In this document: positions 56,410-64,000 of the stretch, piece after piece
Layout: the number at the start of each line of letters is the position of its first letter
How positions within the stretch are numbered: position 1 is the first letter of the stretch
Assembly (NCBI GenBank): GCA_028293825.1
Contig: JAQGNY010000010.1
Location: 124,001 to 188,000 of the forward strand
Reading direction: 5' to 3'
Length of the DNA stretch: 64,000 nucleotides
Origin: Verrucomicrobiaceae bacterium
Lineage (GTDB): Bacteria; Pseudomonadota; Gammaproteobacteria; Pseudomonadales; CAMLJR01
Notes under the pieces: generated by a model
Told to the model about the DNA's origin: nothing
The model's database searches: none
What the model saw: only the letters and a program-made list of their open reading frames with translations
Position numbers and translations under genes: made by a program

Positions 56410-56781
56410 TTGTGTGCTCATGTACATAATTTTCTCTATGGTTCTTAAGATTCGCAATTATCTTGAGATGTTTTTTCGTAGATATTTTTTTGAAAAAGCT
56501 ACGTGCACTATTTTTCCACGATTGATTGTCATCGTGACCCGTTTGTAAGCCCCTCGTAAAAAGTTAAAAATAATAACCACTTAGCGGTGCTGTTAGGTGT
56601 ATTTTCAAGTTCATATTTATTTCACGTGGGCAGTCCATAAATAGTTTTTGAACTATCAAGTTCATCCGCTCTCCTAATTACAGCGTCGTCATTTAAGCTA
56701 AAAATATTTGAGCCGCCCATGTCGAGCCAAATAGTTCAACGTTAAATGGCGATTTAAATTATTCAGCGGGAGAGAGTCCTT
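56410..56781. other. AT-rich 372-base gap upstream of the OmpA-like barrel gene
   Basis: No supported gene. It contains two copies of TCAAGTTCAT (56605-56614 and 56656-56665). The second is part of an inverted repeat TGAACT/AGTTCA (56649-56654 and 56659-56664). A weak hairpin CGTAG/CTACG lies near 56478-56506. GGGAGAGAG before ATG 56782 is the ribosome-binding site. It is probably a regulated promoter region. Confidence 0.5.
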
Positions 56782-57426
56782 ATGAAAATTAAGTTCGCAA
56801 TTTTTTTATCATCGCTTTATGCCGCCACCGGTGTGCATGCGAATAATTTCTACACCGTCGGCGCTGTGGGCCAAAGTCATTTTAAGAATGCGAAAAGTGC
56901 GGCCGACGATGCGCTTGAAACCGATAGCGGATTAACCGCCGATGGCGCCGCTGGTGTACCGGGAAATTTCGACAATAACGATACCGGTTATAAATTGCAA
57001 CTCGGCTACGCATTCAATCCAAACTTCGCGGTTGAAGGCGGCTATGTGAATTTAGGCGAACAGAATTATCGTGTCGATTTTTCTACTGGCGAAGGTAATG
57101 CGCACGTCGATGGTCGCGGTTGGAATATCGATGCGCTGGGTATTATTCCTGTCAATGGCGAGTTTTCGGTGTTCGGGAAAATCGGCGCCATCGATGCCAA
57201 AGTAAATTATCATTTGTCGGGTGAAGATGCCGACGGTGCTATTTCCGACAGCCGCGAAAAATATAAATGGGCACCGAATTACGGTGTCGGTGCGTCTTAC
57301 GCCATGAACGATGAAACTGCGGTGCGGTTAGAGTTGGAGCGCTTCGCCGATATAGGTAAGAAAAGTACCACGGGCGAGCAAAATGTCGATTTAGTATCGG
57401 TCGGAGTTTCGTACAGTTTTAATTAA
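56782..57426 (+). CDS. OmpA-like outer-membrane beta-barrel protein
   Basis: A 214-residue exported protein. Signal peptide MKIKFAIFLSSLYAATGVHA, cleaved before NNFYTVGAVG. The mature part reads as an eight-stranded barrel: amphipathic strands such as YKLQLGYAFNPNFAVEGGYV and VSVGVSYSF with a terminal Phe-Asn. It lacks an OmpA peptidoglycan-binding domain, so it is a bare barrel (OmpA/OmpW/Ail size). Function unknown; porin or adhesion-like roles are possible. It has its own leader and a shared terminator downstream. Confidence 0.85.
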   Translation: MKIKFAIFLSSLYAATGVHANNFYTVGAVGQSHFKNAKSAADDALETDSGLTADGAAGVPGNFDNNDTGYKLQLGYAFNPNFAVEGGYVNLGEQNYRVDFSTGEGNAHVDGRGWNIDALGIIPVNGEFSVFGKIGAIDAKVNYHLSGEDADGAISDSREKYKWAPNYGVGASYAMNDETAVRLELERFADIGKKSTTGEQNVDLVSVGVSYSFN

Positions 57427-57521
57427 GTCTTTTTTAATTAATTTTTTAAGTTGAACAAACGCTGCCGAAATTAATTTTAAAATGCAGCGACATTGCGTCA
57501 GGGAATTAAAATCGTAATGCA

Positions 57522-57555
57522 TAAAAACCGCGCCCATCTCGGCGCGGTTTTTTTT
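57522..57555. terminator. Bidirectional Rho-independent terminator
   Basis: AAACCGCGCC (57525-57534) and GGCGCGGTTT (57541-57550) are perfect 10-bp arms with a six-base loop. A run of eight T follows on the plus strand and TTTTTAT on the minus strand. It ends both the OmpA-like gene (+) and the five-repeat gene (-), whose stop is at 57557. Confidence 0.92.
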
Positions 57556-57556
57556 G

Positions 57557-58477
57557 TTAGGCAGTTACGCTTATTGAGCTGTTTAGGTCTGTGGTGCTGT
57601 TGTTGGAATTACTGTTCTGTGCGTAATCGTCCACGCCAGGATGACGTGGTGCATTAGCCTGCAAATCTTCAATCAATGTTTGAAATAAACTTTGCGCGCT
57701 GGTCAAATCGCCGGATTGCAGCGCGTTGCTAAGCGAACTTAAATCCGTGCCGATCGTGTCCGTTAAGTTGGCGCTATTGGCGGTGTTGATGCCGGTAGTA
57801 ATCGAGCTGGACGCCGAAGTAGTTGCTGTATCCGACGTGTCTGTCTGCGTGCCTGATGCAAGCGACTGCAAGGTGGCAAATGCGGTTTGCGCGGCGCTTA
57901 AATCGCCAGTTTGCAGTGCGCTGGCCAAATCACCGAACGCCTGTTGTGCCTGATCGCTGCCACTATTTGCCGAGGTTCGATTGCTGTCCTGTGGCGGCGG
58001 CGGTGGAGGCGGCGGCGCATTTTGAATATCTTGCTGCAATTGGGCGAACGCGGTTTGCGCACTGGAAATATCGCCGGTGCTAAGTGCCGAACTTAGCGAC
58101 GCAACGTCGCTGCTAAATGAGTTAGAGGTGTCGCTGTTATTAAGGCCTGCTTGCGGTGGCGGTGGTCCATTTTCAATATCTTGTTGCAGATTCGAGAACG
58201 ATGTTTGCGCACCGGTTAAATCGCCTGAGGCCAGGGCTTGGCCAAGGGCGCTGATATCGGCGACCACACCGTCGCCTGACGATGTGGTCGCGCTGCTATC
58301 GCTTTGACTGCTGGCAGCGTTTGTAAACAAAGTGCTGAAGGCTTGTTGCGCGCTGCTTAAATCTCCCGATTGCAACGCCTGGCTCAACGCATTGATTTCC
58401 TGTTTGCGTTGCTGGTGTCCACCACCGCCTGTTGTTTGGTAGTAGCCGTACTGACTACTGATGTTGGATACGGACAT
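57557..58477 (-). CDS. Five-repeat SGDL/AQ protein, unknown function
   Basis: A 306-residue protein without signal peptide or membrane segment, rich in Ser, Gln, Ala and Pro. It has five copies of a ~25-residue helical unit of form L-x-x-AL-x-S/T-GD-L/I-x-x-AQ-x-x-F-x-x-L, at residues 29-52, 77-102, 127-152, 183-206 and 247-274. They are joined by low-complexity Ser/Thr/Asp linkers; units two and three end in poly-Pro (4 and 8 Pro). The N-terminus (SVSNISSQYGYYQTTGGGG) and C-terminus are disordered-like. Each unit looks like a helix-turn-helix pair, vaguely TPR-like. AGGTG seven bases before ATG 58477 supports the start. Similar repeats occur in uncharacterised proteobacterial proteins. Confidence 0.8.
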   Translation of the reverse strand: MSVSNISSQYGYYQTTGGGGHQQRKQEINALSQALQSGDLSSAQQAFSTLFTNAASSQSDSSATTSSGDGVVADISALGQALASGDLTGAQTSFSNLQQDIENGPPPPQAGLNNSDTSNSFSSDVASLSSALSTGDISSAQTAFAQLQQDIQNAPPPPPPPPQDSNRTSANSGSDQAQQAFGDLASALQTGDLSAAQTAFATLQSLASGTQTDTSDTATTSASSSITTGINTANSANLTDTIGTDLSSLSNALQSGDLTSAQSLFQTLIEDLQANAPRHPGVDDYAQNSNSNNSTTDLNSSISVTA

Positions 58478-58835
58478 TTTAGTCACCTGCATAAGTTGAA
58501 AGTGAATACGATAAATCGTCACCGCGCGGCGCCAATATGCTCGCAGTGATTAGCGTTAATTAATAGCAAAACCTTAGCCGTCAAAAAAATGCAGTTGTTA
58601 GCAAATGTTTCAACGGCGGAAATAATTAAAATTTAAAAAGACTTTATATTTCAGTCGTTTGCTTGAGGTTTTTTCAGGTATTAAATTTTTTGTTGCCGGG
58701 TAATTGAAAGTGAATTTTTTTCGCGATTAAAAGCGGCAATATTTGTTGCGGGAGCGGAAATTTATTGCCGCTGCCGGTGATTTATCGACACGCATGGCTG
58801 CAACAATTGGCAATGATTATTGCGCTATAAAAATA
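58478..58835. other. AT-rich 358-base gap upstream of the five-repeat gene
   Basis: No supported gene. It contains two copies of TTGAAAGTGAAT (near 58494 and 58703) and the 10-bp-arm inverted repeat at 58732-58772. It must hold the promoter for the five-repeat gene and the 3' end of the two-component operon transcript. Confidence 0.5.
58732..58772 (-). terminator. Long inverted repeat after the two-component operon
   Basis: AGCGGCAATA (58732-58741) and TATTGCCGCT (58763-58772) are perfect 10-bp arms with a 21-base loop. On the minus strand the second arm is followed by TTTTAATCG. It lies 64 bases after the stop of the regulator at 58836, so a weak terminator or an operator are both possible. 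Confidence 0.4.
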
Positions 58836-59552
58836 CTAAGGCGTGATAAAAACATACCCATAGCCCCACACTGTCTGTAAGTGATGTGGGTTTTCTGCAT
58901 CGCGCTCGACCAGTCGCCGCAGCCGCGATATTTGCACGTCAATGCTGCGCTCAGAGGCTTTGTAATCGGGGCCATGCGCTAATTCAATCAGGCGTTCGCG
59001 TGTTAGCGGCCGATTGGCGTGACGCGCGAGCGCGCTGAGCACGGCAAATTCGCCGGATGTCAGCTCGATTTTTTTGCCCGCTCGGTACAGCGAGCAGGAT
59101 GCAAAAATTAATTCGCAGTCGCCAAATTGAAATGCGGGTCGATCGAATTGCGGTGCACCGCTCGGCAGTGCACTGCGACGTCGCAGCAGCGCGTGCATAC
59201 GTGCGACCAATTCTTCCGTATCGAATGGTTTACCGAGATAGTCGTCGGCGCCGATGTTGAAACCGGCGATACGATCCTGCGCACTGTTTAACGCGCTGAG
59301 AAAAATAATCGGTACATCGTCGCCGCTGTGGCGAATGCGCTGGCAAATCGTCAGACCGTCTTCGCCGTCAAACAGTCGCTCCAGCAACATGATTGACGGG
59401 CGCTCGCGGGCGAGGCGACGTTCGATATCGCGCGCGTCGGCGAAGGTGCGCACGTCGAACTGATGGGCATCGAGCTGGCGCTGCAACTGCGCGCGACAAT
59501 CCGCGCTGCGATCAACAATCCACACCAATTGTCTGTGTGCAACCGTTTCCAT
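58836..59552 (-). CDS. OmpR-family regulator with Glu at the phospho-acceptor site
   Basis: A 238-residue protein with receiver and winged-helix DNA-binding domains. The receiver is atypical. The acidic pocket is VDRSAD instead of VDDD. The phospho-Asp position (LLD in relatives) is Glu58 in IMLLERLFDGEDGL. Lys in DDYLGKPF and Ser in FLSALNS remain. Glu at this site often mimics the phosphorylated state, so it may be constitutively active or controlled by its amount. The DNA-binding part is complete (ELTSGEFAVLSALARH; SERSIDVQISRLRRLV). It is the third gene of an RR-HK-RR operon, one base after the kinase. Confidence 0.92.
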   Translation of the reverse strand: METVAHRQLVWIVDRSADCRAQLQRQLDAHQFDVRTFADARDIERRLARERPSIMLLERLFDGEDGLTICQRIRHSGDDVPIIFLSALNSAQDRIAGFNIGADDYLGKPFDTEELVARMHALLRRRSALPSGAPQFDRPAFQFGDCELIFASCSLYRAGKKIELTSGEFAVLSALARHANRPLTRERLIELAHGPDYKASERSIDVQISRLRRLVERDAENPHHLQTVWGYGYVFITP

Positions 59553-59553
59553 T

Positions 59554-60666
59554 TTATTTCCGTGGCAACGTTAGACGGGCGATTAATCCGCCACCGGGCG
59601 CGTTGCGCAGTGTTAATTCGCCGCCATTGCGCAATGCCGCTTCGCGCGCGATAGCTAGCCCAAGACCTACACCGCCGGTGTTTTTATTACGCGATACTTC
59701 CAGTCGTACGAATGGCTCAAATACCGAATTAATTTTATTTTCGGGAATGCCAGGGCCGTGATCGATGACTTCAATAATGACGGAGGTGGTGGAATCATTA
59801 ATTGACAGTTCAGCGTGTCCTGCATATTGCACCGCGTTTGCCACTAAATTAGAAATGCAGCGGCGCAGCGATTGCGGTTGCGCAAGCAGTGGATTGGCCG
59901 AGCCGCTAACCGTTACCGCGAAGCCGCTTTCCTGCGCATCCTCGGCGATGGTTTCAACCAGTGCTTGGATATCGAGTTGATTCCAATTTTCGGTTTGCGC
60001 TTCGCCGCGCAAATAATTCAATGTAGCATCCAACATCGCTGCCATTTCATCGATGTCGTTGTTCATTTTTTCTTTATCGAAATTGTCGGCGATATGCGTC
60101 ACGCGCAAACGCATTCGCGTCAGTGGCGTGCGCAAATCGTGCGATACGGCCGCCAGAAAACGGCCGCGTTCTTCCAGCTGCGAGCGAATGCGTTCCTGCA
60201 TGCGATTTAATACATGCGTCGCTTCGCGAATTTCATCGGGGCCGAACGCGGCCATCGGTGGCGTGTTGATGTTATCGCCAATTTTCGTCGCGCTATCGCG
60301 CAATTGTTGAATAGGGCGCGCAATCGTGCGCGCACCGAACCAGGCGGCGATAGCGAGCGCCAGAAATTGCACGGTGAATCCCATAATAAAACCGGGATTC
60401 AACCAACGGTGCCGCGCCAGCGGACGCTGCTCAAATGGCGGGCCGGGTGGGCGTGGATTAAAAACAAACATATCTCTTTCACTCGGGGCTCGATTATTCA
60501 TTGGCTCCGGCGCGGGCGGCGGCGCGAAATGATTGCTCGGGCCGAGCGTGAAAAAAACAACGCTGCTAATAATTTGACTGCAAATCAGCGCAATTAATAT
60601 CAGTGCGAACAAGCGCGCAAAAATGGTGTTGGGAATTAGCGAAGCGGAAAGCGGCATGTGTTTCAT
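59554..60666 (-). CDS. Sensor histidine kinase with short Pro-rich periplasmic domain
   Basis: A 370-residue membrane kinase. First helix about residues 12-36, then a ~60-residue periplasmic loop very rich in Pro (HFAPPPAPEPMNNRAP; FNPRPPGPPFEQRP), and a second helix about 92-115. A HAMP region (ARTIARPIQQLRDSA) follows. The H-box is AVSHDLRTPLTRMRLRV, and the ATPase has NLVANAVQYA, DHGPGIPE and GGVGLGLAIA. All kinase motifs are present. It overlaps the upstream regulator by four bases. The short Pro-rich sensor resembles kinases that sense envelope stress or small cations, but the signal is not readable. Confidence 0.93.
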   Translation of the reverse strand: MKHMPLSASLIPNTIFARLFALILIALICSQIISSVVFFTLGPSNHFAPPPAPEPMNNRAPSERDMFVFNPRPPGPPFEQRPLARHRWLNPGFIMGFTVQFLALAIAAWFGARTIARPIQQLRDSATKIGDNINTPPMAAFGPDEIREATHVLNRMQERIRSQLEERGRFLAAVSHDLRTPLTRMRLRVTHIADNFDKEKMNNDIDEMAAMLDATLNYLRGEAQTENWNQLDIQALVETIAEDAQESGFAVTVSGSANPLLAQPQSLRRCISNLVANAVQYAGHAELSINDSTTSVIIEVIDHGPGIPENKINSVFEPFVRLEVSRNKNTGGVGLGLAIAREAALRNGGELTLRNAPGGGLIARLTLPRK

Positions 60667-61385
60667 CGTTTCACCTGCGCATCGAATAGATAGCCTTCAC
60701 CACGAATTGTTTTTAATAGGCGCGGTGCTTTCGGATCGTCGCCGAGTTTTTGGCGTAAGCGCGACACGAGTAAATCGATACTGCGATCGAAGGCATCGCT
60801 CACTTTGCCGCGTGCTGCGTCGAGTAACTGATCGCGATTGAGCACGCGTCGTGGCCGCTCGATAAATACCCATAGCAAGCGAAACTCGGCATTGGATAGC
60901 GGCACGATTATTTTTTCCGGCGTGGTTAGTTGCCGCGAGTTGCGATTTAATTTCCAGCCGTCAAAAAATACATCGTCAGCGGCATCAAACAGCGGCGGTT
61001 CGTCATTGCTGCCGTTTTGCACGCGTCGCAAAATGGTATTGATGCGCGCAACCAGCTCGCGTGGATCGAATGGTTTAACGACGTAGTCATCGGCACCGAG
61101 TTCAAGACCGACAACGCGATCCGCGCTTTCGCCGCGTGCGGTCAACATGATGATGGGGATGGCGCTGCTGGCACGCAATTCACGACACAGTGTCAGGCCG
61201 TCCTCGCCGGGCAGCATTAAATCCAAAATAATAATGTCGTAATGCTGAGCCGCGAGTTCATCGCGCATCGCGCTGCCGTCGCTGACACCGTCGGCCTGAA
61301 TGCCGAAGCCAATTAAATAAGCGCTAAGCAATTCACGAATTTGAGTGTCGTCATCGACGATCAAAACACGGATGGGTTTTATCAT
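60663..61385 (-). CDS. OmpR/PhoB-family response regulator (canonical)
   Basis: A 240-residue regulator, first gene of the three-gene two-component operon. The receiver is complete: VDDD near residues 10-13, phospho-acceptor Asp55 (IIILDLMLPGEDG), Thr in IIMLTARGE, Lys in DDYVVKPF. The winged-helix domain has VPLSNAEFRLLWVFIERP and FDRSIDLLVSRLRQKLG. ATG 61385 is chosen just before the receiver; the frame extends to 61427. It is presumably the kinase's main target, in contrast to the Glu58 regulator at the end of the operon. Confidence 0.93.
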   Translation of the reverse strand: MIKPIRVLIVDDDTQIRELLSAYLIGFGIQADGVSDGSAMRDELAAQHYDIIILDLMLPGEDGLTLCRELRASSAIPIIMLTARGESADRVVGLELGADDYVVKPFDPRELVARINTILRRVQNGSNDEPPLFDAADDVFFDGWKLNRNSRQLTTPEKIIVPLSNAEFRLLWVFIERPRRVLNRDQLLDAARGKVSDAFDRSIDLLVSRLRQKLGDDPKAPRLLKTIRGEGYLFDAQVKR

Positions 61386-61708
61386 AGTGAGGATTCGACA
61401 GAACGCTGAATGGGTCGCTGGAAGCATAAAGGCAAATGAATATTGCCCGCTAACTGTATCGAGCGATTGTCCTCATTGTGTCAAAGCAGATACAAGTCAA
61501 AGCGAATGCAAACAGGCGGCAGCATTTTATTGCGCGGTTAAATAAAGAATTCCGCGCGCGTAGGGTCAACTGGAGTGGGTCAACCGAAGAGGGGCAGTTG
61601 GAGTGGGACAGTTGGAATGAGATCGAAGTAGGAACTGATGTGTTAATTGAGCTTGCGCAGCCGAAGTAACTCGGCTGCGCTGTCTTAATGATAGATAGCG
61701 ATGGTGCC
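61386..61708. other. 323-base gap before the two-component operon
   Basis: No supported gene. Between about 61567 and 61625 there are short degenerate repeats of the form CAGTTGGARTGRG. The hairpin at 61655-61680 belongs to the TonB-receptor transcript end. The part next to 61385 must hold the operon promoter. Confidence 0.5.
61655..61680 (-). terminator. Strong hairpin after the TonB receptor gene
   Basis: GCGCAGCCGA (61655-61664) and TCGGCTGCGC (61671-61680) are perfect 10-bp arms with a six-base loop, 28 bases after the stop at 61709. There is no T-run on the minus strand, so it may rely on other factors. Confidence 0.6.
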
Positions 61709-63856
61709 TTAATACTTGTAGTTAACACGTAAGCCCACGGTGCGCGGTGCGCCGTAAAACGCATTGCCGCCGCCGGCGGTGGAACCCCAATAAGCGTATT
61801 CCTTGTCGCCGAGATTTTTACCGAACAGCGATACATTCCAGTGCTTGTCTATGTCTGAGTAAGAAACGCTGCCGTCCCATAACGTGTACGAATTGGCGTG
61901 AATGTTATTGGCATCGTCGAAATACTCGTCGCCAGTGTAAGAGCCGGAAATGCGAAATTGCAGATCGCCGATGTCGCCCAATGCCAACGAGTAGGTCGCG
62001 GAGCCTGAATAGGTTTCTTTCGGCACGCGCGAGAAGTGATCGTTTTTATCGAACAATGGATTGGGTATCACGCTGTCGTAGCTTGCGTCGGTATAGCCAT
62101 AGCCAGCGGTCAGCACCAAGTTATCGGTTGCCTGCAATGCAACATCTAGTTCCAAGCCTTTGATCGTTGCGTCAGCCGCATTGAAGGTCGATTGCACTAC
62201 ACCGAACACGGGGTCGGAGCTAAGTACTGTGCGCTGCAAATCTTTATAGTCGTTGCGATAAATTGCGGCATTCAGGCGCAGGCGTTGATCGAACAGCGAA
62301 CTCTTGTAGCCGCCCTCATAAGCGGTAACTTTCTCGGCATCGAACGGCGACAACAAATCGTTGCCGCGCATTGAATAACCGCCGCTACGAAAACCGCGCG
62401 TGACGTTGGCATACAGCAAGTGATCGGGCGCGGGCTTGAAGGTAACGCCCACTTTGGGTGAAAAATCTTTCCAGGTTTTGTCGTCTTTTCTCCCCAGATC
62501 GAAATCGCAGCTCGAGAGGTCGTACACGGAAACGCCGGGGCACTGCACCGCTGCGGGAATAAATTTAACGCTCTGTCCTTCTTTGGTTTCGGAGGTATAG
62601 CGGCCACCGAAGGTCAGCGTCAATTGATCGGTCAGATGTATGTCGCTTTCGCCGAACACCGCATATGAGCTTTGATCCAAATGCGCGCCGGTGACAGTGA
62701 GCGTGGCGTGATTGCTGAGATCGCGTCCTTCTTTGTAATCGAAGTTTTGCGTGAAGTAATACAGGCCAGCAGTGAAATCCCAAAACTCGGAAAACTTAGA
62801 GGCATAGCGCAATTCTTCGCTGTACTGCTCTTGTTCGTAATCGATAATTTGATTAAACAGCGGCAATGGGCGGCCATCGAAATCGGTGTTGTTGTCGACA
62901 TCCACCGTGCGGTAACCGCTGATGGACGTGACGACACCGCCGAGCGTGTTCCAGTTAACTTCGAGCACCGCCGATTTTTCATCGATGGCGGAATCGCCCG
63001 GGCTATCCAGATTTAAATCGAATGGCTTGTGCGGTGGTTTGAATGTGCCGCCGGCCAGGGTCACGCCGACTGCAGCCACGGAATCGCCGCGCTGTTTGTA
63101 TTGTTCGAGAATTAATGTGGCGTCGAGATCGTCGGTGATATTGAGCTTGAAGGTCGGACGCACCACGGTGATATGCGATTCGCCGAAATCTTTGCCGTCG
63201 AATTTATTGTCGTAATAACCATCGAGGCGGCGATCGAGCACCGCCACTTTTGCCGCTAATTTATCTTGAATCAGCGGGCCTTGAACGCTGATCGATGCAT
63301 CGCGCCGGCCGTAATCGCCGATCACGCCTTCCAACTCGTAACCGAAATCGCCGGTCGGTCGCGCGGTGCGCACAACCACTGCACCACCGGTCACGTTGCG
63401 ACCGAATAATGAACCCTGTGGGCCGCGCAGAATTTGCACAGATTCAATGTCGAAAGTATCGAGCATCGCGCCGTAATTGACGCCCCAATAAACGCCGTCT
63501 TGAAAAATGCCGACGGCGGATTCATCCGATGGTGTGGTGCCGGAAACACCCATGCCGCGAATCGTGAAATTTTGAGCGCCGACTTGCGCCGATGGTTTTA
63601 ATTCGACGCCGGGCGACAGCTTGCCGAGATCGTCGAGATTGTCGGCAAACACCGCTTTAAATTGTTCGGTGCCAAAAGCGGTCATCGCAATCGGCGTGTC
63701 TTGCACCGCTTCGCCTTCCGCACGTTTGCGCGCCGTTACGACGACTTCTTCCATCAATGCCGATTTAGGTTTGGCCGGCTCTTGGGCTTGTGCCAGCGCC
63801 GGAACGCTCAGCAGTGTTGATGCAATGATTACGTTGGAGAGTTTATTTTTCTGCAT
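61709..63856 (-). CDS. TonB-dependent outer-membrane receptor
   Basis: A 715-residue active transporter. Signal peptide MQKNKLSNVIIASTLLSVPA with cleavage after AQAQ. TonB box region EEVVVTARKR. The plug domain has FTIRGMGVSG, GIFQDGVYWG and QILRGPQGSLFGRNVTGGAV, and the 22-strand barrel ends in LRVNYKY with a terminal aromatic. This is the sphingomonad/Cellvibrio-like class that often takes up carbohydrates or hydrophobic molecules; the ligand is not readable. No TonB-ExbBD, siderophore or degradative gene adjoins it; the two-component operon lies downstream. It has its own hairpin terminator. Confidence 0.95.
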   Translation of the reverse strand: MQKNKLSNVIIASTLLSVPALAQAQEPAKPKSALMEEVVVTARKRAEGEAVQDTPIAMTAFGTEQFKAVFADNLDDLGKLSPGVELKPSAQVGAQNFTIRGMGVSGTTPSDESAVGIFQDGVYWGVNYGAMLDTFDIESVQILRGPQGSLFGRNVTGGAVVVRTARPTGDFGYELEGVIGDYGRRDASISVQGPLIQDKLAAKVAVLDRRLDGYYDNKFDGKDFGESHITVVRPTFKLNITDDLDATLILEQYKQRGDSVAAVGVTLAGGTFKPPHKPFDLNLDSPGDSAIDEKSAVLEVNWNTLGGVVTSISGYRTVDVDNNTDFDGRPLPLFNQIIDYEQEQYSEELRYASKFSEFWDFTAGLYYFTQNFDYKEGRDLSNHATLTVTGAHLDQSSYAVFGESDIHLTDQLTLTFGGRYTSETKEGQSVKFIPAAVQCPGVSVYDLSSCDFDLGRKDDKTWKDFSPKVGVTFKPAPDHLLYANVTRGFRSGGYSMRGNDLLSPFDAEKVTAYEGGYKSSLFDQRLRLNAAIYRNDYKDLQRTVLSSDPVFGVVQSTFNAADATIKGLELDVALQATDNLVLTAGYGYTDASYDSVIPNPLFDKNDHFSRVPKETYSGSATYSLALGDIGDLQFRISGSYTGDEYFDDANNIHANSYTLWDGSVSYSDIDKHWNVSLFGKNLGDKEYAYWGSTAGGGNAFYGAPRTVGLRVNYKY

Positions 63857-64000
63857 TGGGTCTACCCCGTAATTATGGTTATTGAGTGGTGTTGCGATGC
63901 CGCGTTACTAAAGTTGACACGTAAAACTAAACGTGAAATTGAGCGACGAAATTGAATGATGTACATTTTTTTTATGGTCGAGTCATTTGATCTGCTGTCA

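Noticed and set aside
1-64000. Search by eye for tRNA, rRNA, CRISPR arrays, insertion sequences, prophage or integron features
   Set aside because: No cloverleaf-like TTCGA arm pairs, spaced repeat arrays, transposase or integrase genes, or terminal inverted repeats with target duplications were found.

Overview
The window looks like chromosomal DNA of a free-living, aerobic gammaproteobacterium, probably a relative of Pseudomonadales/Cellvibrionales. The signs are the pepA-valS and divergent lptFG arrangement, YciH and SlyX, a BolA/TrhO pair, a PA3496-like small protein, a Pseudomonas-like valyl-tRNA synthetase, MdtABC-type efflux and a large TonB receptor. GC content is moderate (a little above half, by eye). 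I see no tRNA or rRNA genes, insertion sequences, integrases or CRISPR arrays. Genes are dense, with many 1-4 base start/stop overlaps.

Positions 1-7731 hold a fatty-acid catabolic locus. An acyl-CoA synthetase (cut by the window edge) diverges from thiolase, FadB-like multifunctional enzyme, LCAD/IVD-type acyl-CoA dehydrogenase, alpha-methylacyl-CoA racemase and a TetR regulator. A perfect 22-bp palindrome in the divergent promoter is a candidate operator. The racemase suggests methyl-branched (isoprenoid- or sterol-side-chain-like) acids as substrates.

Positions 8087-23174 are mostly housekeeping: a SnoaL-like protein, a KefB-like antiporter, diguanylate cyclases (one overlapping a CheC-like phosphatase gene), YciH, SlyX, a cold-shock protein, ValRS, PepA, LptF/LptG and an RDD membrane protein. 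Positions 23245-38166 are rich in signalling: a two-component pair, an HDOD-GAF histidine kinase with a REC-PAS-GGDEF-EAL regulator, a FleN/MinD-like ATPase, a further GGDEF protein and an EAL protein. BolA, TrhO and a beta-carbonic anhydrase lie among them.

Positions 38545-44829 carry a CoA-binding protein, a class II glutamine amidotransferase, a histone H1-like Lys/Ala-rich protein, a DUF1244 protein and a four-gene set (ArnT-like transferase, GT2, GtrA, YdjC-type deacetylase). That set matches the known lipid A amino-sugar modification systems of Francisella and Bordetella. Positions 45329-54418 encode a complete tripartite RND efflux system (adaptor, two RND pumps, outer-membrane channel). 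Its promoter region carries a 19-bp tandem direct repeat and an 8-bp-arm palindrome.

Positions 54443-63856 hold small accessory genes (LysE-type exporter, VOC, SnoaL-like, YnfA), an OmpA-like barrel and a five-repeat Ser/Gln/Pro-rich protein of unknown function. A three-gene two-component operon follows, whose second regulator has Glu where the phospho-acceptor Asp should be, and then a TonB-dependent receptor. The least explained items are the two repeat proteins (26074-26787 and 57557-58477), the atypical regulator, the CheC-GGDEF pair and the efflux-operon control region.
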